The notes below the pieces were generated by a model. It made no database searches and was not told the origin of the DNA. It saw only the letters and a program-made list of their open reading frames with translations. A stretch of 64,000 nt of DNA. Origin: Liolophura sinensis. Lineage: Eukaryota > Mollusca > Polyplacophora > Chitonida > Chitonidae. The DNA lies in the NCBI RefSeq assembly GCF_032854445.1, contig NC_088306.1, forward strand, positions 2,290,373 through 2,354,372. The letters run 5' to 3'. This document shows positions 57,390-64,000 of the stretch, in pieces; position 1 is the first letter of the stretch, and each line of letters begins with the position of its first letter. The position numbers and the translations under genes were made by a program.

Positions 57390-58105
57390 ATACACACAAT
57401 CAAAATTGCCTTTAGTCAGTGACACCTAAGAACACAAGCCCTACACATTGATATGTTGGACGTCCCTATTCCTGCAAAGAAAATGTTGGGACACTTTTTC
57501 TGATTTATAATATTAAACTCTTAAAACCTTGTTTCGACAATAATAAGTCATTGCCTAGTGCAATAATTATTCAAAATCCAGTGGCATGCTGGATATTGGG
57601 CGGAGTTTAATATGTTTTGATGAAGGGCGACACCAGTTACCTAAACTGCCATTTGCTTTAATTTTAGCCCTGTTTCTGACACCGCCATATTTGACATCGT
57701 TCGCACGTTTTAGAATAATTTAACTTTCATAAATAACTTTTATTTCATCCTTTGTTGTATATGATATTACAGCACTATGTGGCATGTTAAAGTGGATTGT
57801 TACGAAATTCTGTTATAACAAACAAGGAAATGTTATAAAAAGGGAAATGTTATATAAAAAAATAGACAGTAGTGTACGTGTGTTTCTGCATGGAGTTTGT
57901 TCTAATCGCATGTTCATACAGCTATTGTACAACAAATTACTCTCCACGCCCATTGCCCAGCATACCACTTGGTTCTGAATAATTATGACGTCACCCGAAA
58001 CAATGAGTTCTTGGTATTCTAACAACAGAGCTTTTGTTGTTACCTGGCACTACGGAAAGGCAATTTCGGAAGAGAGTATGACAGATTTTACACAACAATT
58101 TGCTG
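57390..58105. repeat. Family F (MITE-like) relatives, two arms
   Basis: 57,395-57,570: ATTGCCTTTAGTCAGTGACA, GCAAAGAAAATGTTGGGACA, CCTTGTTTCGACAATAATAA, as at 26,425-26,545. 57,975-58,015 is an inverted copy of the same centre (GACGTCACCCGAAACAATGA), and 58,074 on has GAGTATGACAGATTTTACA. Unrelated DNA lies between. Confidence 0.6.
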
Positions 58106-58109
58106 TGTG

Positions 58110-58245
58110 AAAACAGTCATTCGTATTTCCGCCCTAACGCAAAATGGACGTTCAATACAAACCACGTATCGGTACCTATTAATCAAAAAAGCATATAAAG
58201 TACGAAAATCGGACGGATGCATGTAAAGAGAAATCAGCAGTTTTA
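58110..58245 (+). repeat. Family D fragment
   Basis: CAGTCATTCGTATTTCCGCC, CAAAATGGACGTTCAATACA, GCATATAAAGTACGAAAATC, GGACGGATGCATGTAAAGAG match 29.95-30.08 kb. Confidence 0.65.
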
Positions 58246-58590
58246 ATGACGGACGGACAGGGTGACTCCAGTGTACCCTCCCTCCCAACTTCCTTCAGTT
58301 TTAATGGAGAAATGCAGCAATCAGTAGGGATTAGAGTGTACGGGAAAATCCATTACTGGATTAAGCACCTGAGTAATTTTGAGAATAATTACTCGATTGT
58401 CGTTAAACTTAAGCATGCACAAGATAAAGTAATAGCCCAGATGTATGATAAGTTTCTATGAAATCGGCGCGGTAGTTTTGAGGAGGACACATAAAGAAAA
58501 TCGTGTCTACAGACAGACAGACGGACGGACGGACAGGGCTACTCCAATGCATCCTCTACCCTTAACTTCCTTGAGGGGGATGTATAAACC
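58240..58590 (+). repeat. GACGGACGGACAGG-type repeat, two units
   Basis: GACGGACGGACAGGGTGACT, CCAGTGTACCCTCC at 58,248 recur as GACGGACGGACGGACAGGGC, TACTCCAATGCATCC at 58,520, each followed by AACTTCCTT. AAATCGGCGCGGTAGTTTTG precedes the second, a motif I associate with lophotrochozoan retroelement tails. Confidence 0.6.
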
Positions 58591-58879
58591 TTGACATGGG
58601 TTGACCATGTGAAGATTATCGGGGTCTTCCTGCGCTAGCAGCTGTGAAGTGTACCTAGTAACGTCTGTGACATATCACTCCGAACACCGTCACTATCTGG
58701 TATGTTCTGGCCCATTGCACAAAATTTCAAACTGTGATCAACGGAACGTATACCCGCTCAACTTGTAGATAATTTCCACAACGAACAGGCTGGCAATGAA
58801 GAACAACATTACACCATGCAATACGCAGAAAGTAGCTATAGGGTCATCCTGGTCAGCTGAAAATACTGTTGGAGGAGAC

Positions 58880-59190
58880 TGTATCCTGCTCCTAACCCTT
58901 CTTAAAGGGCCTAGGGCCATGCTGAGATAGCACACCCGTTTTTCGTTTCCTTAAAACTTCTACACCTACGAAGTGCAGAATAAAGCACCCACATATAGTT
59001 CTTCAATGAGATGAAATTTTCATCACCAAGACATGCTGTTACATACAGACTGTCCAACATATGTCCCAGGTTAATGTATTCGGTCACGATAAAAAAGGTC
59101 CTTCTCAGAGTCCACCAAACACAAACAAACACTATTCAAGGTTAAGATGACTCGAACAGACAAAAGTTCGCAATTAGGATTAAAATTCAG
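58880..59190 (+). repeat. Family E repeat
   Basis: CTTAAAGGGCCTAGGGCCAT with GCTGAGATAGC, CCCAGGTTAATGTATTCGGT, AAGGTTAAGATGACTCG. Confidence 0.6.
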
Positions 59191-59282
59191 TTGGCTAAGA
59201 TCTCGTGACGTTAACAGCTAACTCGGCAGCAGTCTTTCCCCGGAGTATAAGTAAAGTCCAAGGCCTTACCCAATCATTTTAG

Positions 59283-59735
59283 TGTACCAGACCGGTGAAA
59301 CATAACCTCTTGCCAGTTTACCTCAGTTAAAGTTTTATTCTAACTCTTCATGTAAATGCTTAACTAGTAGCACATTACATGCCCCCAGCACCATGGCTTA
59401 AGCAGAATTGGGTAAAAAAAAAAACATGCAGTGAGGTTCATTGCAATTTGTTACACGTCACTGGTCTACCAATACTCAAAATGCTGTGTTGTAATCACGA
59501 ATGACGCATATTGTCACACAAAGCACTAAAAGTGTGCTTATCTCTTCTGTCTCATGAGTCCGTCCTTAATTTCAAACAGTAAGTAATTGTATACTGATGC
59601 CATAAAATAGGATACTTACAACATAGATGGTAAACCCAGAGCATCGACCACTGTGGGATAGTTGGCAAATCCTCACACGTAGCTGGTGATACACAGCCTT
59701 CTTCAATTCATCTCACTTTACACACCACTTTATTG
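59283..59735 (+). repeat. Family B repeat, one full and one partial copy
   Basis: CCGGTGAAACATAACCTCTT, TTTTATTCTAACTCTTCATG, ACACGTCACTGGTCTACCAA, ATGCTGTGTTGTAATCACGA. A second partial copy from 59,622 has TAAACCCAGAGCATCGACCA and GTAGCTGGTGATACACAGCC. Confidence 0.72.
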
Positions 59736-60039
59736 TGAACACGGATATTTTTAGTTATAGTCTCCAGCCTGACCAGACCCCTAAGTATTGTTTGGTCAAG
59801 ACAAAATAAGACATTATTCGTAGTATAGCGCTAATTTGTGCTATTGCTTGATAAAGGCTCTGTCCAGACTGACAGCATTTAGGCGTACGGTAGCAGTCAC
59901 TTGAGAACATCTGAAGTCTAGAACAAATGGGAAACAGTATTTAAAAAAGTGCTATCGCTATGTGTTTTTCTCATTGCATTGTCGTAATATCATATATATA
60001 TTAAACCCAAAGAATTCATTCACTCATTCTTCTTGCTGG

Positions 60040-60222
60040 TCTCAAGTCCAGCTCATGCTGGCTTCCTCTCCAGTCGTAAATTCTGCGAATGGTCGTGGGT
60101 TTCCCCTGGGTTGTGCCCAGTTCCCCCCCCCCCCCCCCCACCATTATGCTAGCCGCCGTCATATAAGTGAAATATTCTTGAGTGCGGCGTAAAACATCGA
60201 TCAAATAAATAAATAAATAAAT
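60040..60222 (+). mobile_element. Family A SINE, head truncated, with poly-C interruption
   Basis: TCAAGTCCAGCTCATGCTGG, GCGAATGGTCGTGGGTTTCC, an 18-C run at about 60,122-60,139, GCCGCCGTCATATAAGTGAA, CGGCGTAAAACATCGATCAA, (AAAT)n. Confidence 0.93.
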
Positions 60223-60264
60223 TCTTTCTGGTCCAGTCGTTGAGCGAATGGACATGCCACACTT

Positions 60265-60352
60265 TGATATTTCACGCTATACTTAAGATTATTCCACTTA
60301 TACGACGGCGTCCAGCTTTATGGTAGGAGGAAGCAAGACAGAGCACGGGAGC
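60265..60352 (-). mobile_element. Family A SINE, 3' part
   Basis: Reverse: TTTCACGCTATACTTAAGAT, TATTCCACTTATACGACGGC, GTCCAGCTTTATGGTAGGAG. It lies 42 bp from the previous SINE in opposite orientation. Confidence 0.82.
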
Positions 60353-60461
60353 ATGCGCCAACCAGGTAAGCAATAGACAACTAAAACTGATGTCACCCGA
60401 AATTTTTACCAGTTTTATTTGTTTACTTAATATGCCTAATTTCACAAATCCATGACATGTC

Positions 60462-60545
60462 ATGGCTGTCCATAGAAAGTCCCAAGATGTGCTATGTAGT
60501 ATGGACAAAATCTGTTCGAGGCTAAATTGTTCAATTTTTTATAAC
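60462..60545 (+). repeat. Family E fragment
   Basis: CAAGATGTGCTATGTAGTAT, GGACAAAATCTGTTCGAGGC answer to CAAGATGTGCTTTGAGATAT, GGACAAGATCTGTCCACC at 61,262. Confidence 0.65.
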
Positions 60546-61032
60546 ATTTCACTAATATTAAAGCATTCGGATTTATGGATTTTAAAAATTTACTTTAACA
60601 ATTTTTTGTAAAATTTTTTTTCAAACTATCTAGTTGCATAACTGTTCTTTAACCAGATCCATGGTTCTTCCGTTTGTCAACGTTTCTGGCTGTAATCAAA
60701 GTCCGCTTGGATCTAAAACTTTGTTGGTGGATTAGCTGATGGCCTCAGACCATTATTTATTTGCCATAAGTGACAACGTTAAAGACTCTGTGTTACTGGG
60801 CTCCAAACGTTCCACGCTACTAGGCATTAGCGTCTACTTTGCTCAGCTATTTATGCTGTAGTGGAATATGTATGATCTTCCATAACCTTAGCCAGGTTTT
60901 CTCCGACATCTCCGAGGATAATGGCAGGAAGCCGATCGCTGCTTATGTAAATACACATGCCTTAATTGCACATAACTGCGAGTACCCTGGAGACGCGACA
61001 GAATGTATTATCAGTATATCTACGCAATAAAA

Positions 61033-61225
61033 GACTTACAGCTTATAGGGTAAAACCAGAGCAGCGATGGCACTATAATAATTGGCAAATGGTCACTCGT
61101 AACTGGTAAAATACGACCCTTTATTAATTTACCTCAGGTAGGAATTTATTCTAACTGTTCATGTAAATGCTTAAATAGCCGCAAATTACACGCACTCTAA
61201 CACCGTGGCCTAAGCAGAAATGTAA
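61033..61225 (+). repeat. Family B repeat
   Basis: ATAGGGTAAAACCAGAGCAG, GTAACTGGTAAAATACGACC, GAATTTATTCTAACTGTTCA, TGTAAATGCTTAAATAGCCG, GTGGCCTAAGCAGAAATG. Confidence 0.78.
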
Positions 61226-61254
61226 AAAGAATGTAAATTTGAAAAATCAAAATG

Positions 61255-61440
61255 AAAATCACCAAGATGTGCTTTGAGATATGGACAAGATCTGTCCACC
61301 AGGCATATGATATAAAGAGGCTCTGTCTTATAGAACTCACCAATTGTAATCCTTACATGTTCCATCTAAAAGTAAGATGACCCACATCGCTCTTGACTAA
61401 ACGTTGTTTGGACGGTAGCATTAGTAATCAAGTTCAATCA
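61255..61440 (+). repeat. Family E repeat
   Basis: CAAGATGTGCTTTGAGATAT, AAAGAGGCTCTGTCTTATAG, ACCCACATCGCTCTTGACTA, GGACGGTAGCATTAGTAATC. Confidence 0.6.
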
Positions 61441-61965
61441 AACTTCAATCAAAGCCGATTACCAGCCAGGTGGCTACGACCTAGAGCAATGTGCTTCGGA
61501 CCAGATAGAGCTCAGAACCACATGGACACAGTGAGATGTACATCTTTAGGCAAATGAGCGAAAGAGGACACGCATATAAATTAACTTGTGAATTACTCGG
61601 TTTTGTCGTGTGTTAAAGGATAAGACTATACTGCCTTTATCAATAAATAAACTGATGTGAAAAAGGAGATATGAAATAGACAGCTGGACTTGTACAATTT
61701 GGTGGCGGCATGATTTTTATCTGTCAGACTTATGGCAGCTAAGCGTGAGCACCTTTTCTGTTGTCAATTTGGAATGACGTGTGAGCTCAGTTATACTCCC
61801 CACTCTCAACCATCTGCTTATGTCTCCAAACAAATGCCCTCCCGCCCATCCGCAATGTTTCGAAGATTCCTTCGGCGTCTCCTACGTGAGGGCAATGGTT
61901 CCGTAAAACCCATCGAACCACCTTCCACTCACCCACAGCATTGTCCCTGTAAGTTCCGCCCGCCT

Positions 61966-61988
61966 CCCCCCCTCCCCCCCCCCCCCCG
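61966..61988. repeat. Poly-C tract
   Basis: CCTCCCCCCC CCCCCCCC run after a CCCGCCTCC stretch. Confidence 0.95.
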
Positions 61989-62199
61989 TCCTTTTTAATG
62001 TTTGAATCTTTTCGGGTTAGTTGCGTATTACCTCTGTAACAAATTCAAGATTGCGCATATCCGGGTCTTCTAGCAGACAGACGAGAAAGCTAAAATGGGA
62101 AGGATTAGACAAAGCGCACATGTGCATAAAGGTGACCATCTAATGCCAACAGGTAAACTATAAAAACATCAATCACCCGAAACATGTTCATACTTTTAG

Positions 62200-62345
62200 T
62201 ATCTCGCGGTTTGAAGTGACAGGCCTCTTTGTCACTGAGATAGAGCTGTATCTTCATCGGACAATGTTCTTTGGATGGATATTTCGCCATGCAGGCATCG
62301 AACATCGCCATATTCTCACAGTTATAAACCTTACAGCTAGCAAAT
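62200..62345 (-). other. Cysteine-rich exon-like open frame, unassigned
   Basis: Minus strand, after TTTGCTAG: CKVYNCENMAMFDACMAKYP then SKEHCPMKIQLYLSDKEACH, and more to a CGG/GTGATT donor-like site. Six spaced cysteines look like an extracellular fold. I recognise no family and found no partner exon. Confidence 0.25.
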
Positions 62346-63214
62346 TAAGCTGGAGCCACTGGTTTGAAAAAAAAACAGTTGTGATTATCACAGCAGGTAT
62401 GTTCCTATCAGAAGTGAATCTGATCTGTACACAAACGCAGTCAGCACCACAAAAACAAGCAAAATGTAAGGATCGTCATGATTTTTGAAATCGGTGACAT
62501 GCTATCCATTGTTATCTTTATCACAATGGTATATGTATGTGATCATATTATATTTAACTGGTAAAATATTGCAGTGTTACGTAAAAGAGGACCTTCACCA
62601 GTCACTCTAATCTATGCTAAGGATCGGGTGCAGCTATTCTCAATGGTTTGTACTTCTCGCCTGTCACTGCTTGGTTTTCCTGTCGGCTCAATATCATTTG
62701 CATACGGGTAGTACTGGTACGGTTGAACAGGTCCCTTACTGACACACTGTGACCGCTTCTGCTGAGCCGAGGCTATTCCTTAGTCAAACGACAATGGGGT
62801 CGTGACAATGTTTATACTCGCTTTGTTGGTTCTAAATATCATGCTACACGCTATGGCCTTGACTATGCAGCTGTGAAATTATCTCTTGCTTTCATTTAAT
62901 AGAAGACTGATGACCGCACCAGTTCGACGCACTGCTTCCCAACACAAATACTCCTTGTGTTCAGGAATACCCACCTCACTGTAGAGACAACGCACACACA
63001 ATTTTGTCATTTATTTTCTTAATTATTTCGGCAAGATTTACCGAAAAACACAAAACAATGTCACGGCTATCGTAGCAATATCGATCGAAACATACAAAGC
63101 TTAGATTAAGAAAACAGAAATGCGCAGTATAAAACCATCTTATGCACGAAACACATAGTAAAACCCATCTCAAAACCATGACATAAGCATATTTAAGATA
63201 GATTCAGTCAGTCT
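62346..63214. other. Intergenic, nothing recognised
   Basis: Short frames only. The left part could hold the upstream side of the cysteine-rich frame. Confidence 0.35.
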
Positions 63215-64000
63215 CGCTGTAGCATTATGGCTTAACGCCACATCGGCAATATTCCAGCCATATCGTGGCGAGAACAAGATGAAAACATGGGATGGTTAAG
63301 GTTTTCGAAATGATGGTGAGCACATCAAAAATAAAACAAAAAGTACAGACATGTTTAAAATCAGATAAGAAAAAAACAAAACAGTTAAAACTCGAAAACC
63401 AGCATATTTTAAAAATAGCATATCTGGGAAGCTATGTGTATATATAACTTTTTATCTATAAATATTTCAGACATTAAAATTTATATTTTATGATATAGGC
63501 CAATGGCCTTCAAATATTTTATAACAACATCGCCAGCGATGCTGTCAAATAAATCATATATAGAGTTGACTGTGTAGAATCTTTGCCGAACATGAGCAAA
63601 GTCTACACAGTCAACCAGGACATGTTTGATGCCGTATTGAGCATCACATCCAACACACTCGGGAGCACTGCTCCCATTTAAGATGAAATTGTGTGTTAGA
63701 TGAGAATGCCCTATACGACACCTAGTTAAAACTACTTGGTCTCTGCGAGACATTTGACAAAGTATAGGCATTGTAGCCAATGACAGGATGAATGGTCTGC
63801 AGTTTATTATGAATCTGCAAGTCCCATTCATCCTGCCAAAAGGCGACGAATATATTTAAGAATATTAGACTTCACGTCAGTATAAGGGATTTTAACTTTT
63901 GATATGGATTTATTTAGGGCAGCCTTTGCCTCCCTGTCTACAACTGTGTTTCCATGGATACCAGTATGACTTGGTATCCAGAAGAATATGATATCTTTAC
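63215..64000 (-). mobile_element. Non-LTR retrotransposon (LINE), 3' end, continues past the window
   Basis: Read on the minus strand it contains an RNase H segment, a C-terminal zinc-knuckle-like segment, a stop at 63,481 and then a 3' UTR. The UTR includes CGCCACGATATGGCTGGAAT and ATTGCCGATGTGGCGTTAAG (63,226-63,270). The RNase H domain suggests the I/Jockey-related group rather than RTE. The 5' part lies outside. Confidence 0.85.
63481..64000 (-). pseudogene. LINE ORF2 C-terminus (RNase H and CCHC), frameshifted
   Basis: From the right edge DIIFFWIPSHTGIHGNTVVD and REAKAAL is the RNase H catalytic end (WIPSH.GI.GN..D..AK). Near 63,838 an extra T shifts the frame to a TGA. Reading resumes by 63,760 as MSRRDQVVLTRCRIGHSHLT, then CVGCDAQYGIKHVLVDC (C-x2-C-x7-H-x4-C) and ends GLYHKI. 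At least two frame changes mean this copy is dead. Reverse transcriptase would lie beyond the window. Confidence 0.88.

Overview
The window is animal nuclear DNA, AT-rich and intron-rich, very probably from a mollusc. One large gene is split by GT-AG introns. The rest is packed with tRNA-derived SINEs whose 3' end (AAATATTCTTGAGTACGGCG, then AATAAATAAATAAAT) is, to my knowledge, of a type widespread in molluscs. There are also microsatellites, minisatellites, a Tc1-like transposon and a LINE fragment. No bacterial or organellar features were seen.

Left flank (1-3,453): a window-edge copy of a dispersed repeat ('family B'), a long (CT)n tract, two more family B copies, and no recognisable gene.

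Gene region (3,454-26,160, + strand): I could assemble one complete ABC transporter of subfamily C, closest by eye to ABCC5/MRP5, from 30 coding exons. All phases join, all introns are GT-AG, and the spliced frame runs from ATG to TAA for 1,334 codons. The order is TMD1-NBD1-TMD2-NBD2 without a TMD0. NBD1 carries GSIGSGKTS, LSGGQ, LLDD and a His switch. NBD2 carries GRTGAGKSS, SLGER, IMDE and a His switch. Two AATAAA signals follow the stop. The introns hold SINEs, four minisatellites or short tandem repeats and a stop-bearing relic duplicate of exon 22.

Right flank (26,161-64,000): no intact host gene is recognised. It holds a 346-bp palindromic MITE-like element just past the polyA signals, many SINEs, and a 1.46-kb defective Tc1-like DD34E element inserted in a SINE tail. 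It also holds a 1.47-kb TIR element without a recognisable transposase, two decayed copies of the exon-27 region of the ABC gene (about 36.7 and 38.2 kb), several diverged repeat families, and a frameshifted non-LTR RNase H fragment at the right edge.

The flank therefore looks like old duplicated DNA, including relics of a second ABCC copy, overgrown by transposable elements. All homology calls were made by eye. Coordinates of exons and TIRs were counted base by base; boundaries of diverged repeats are approximate.
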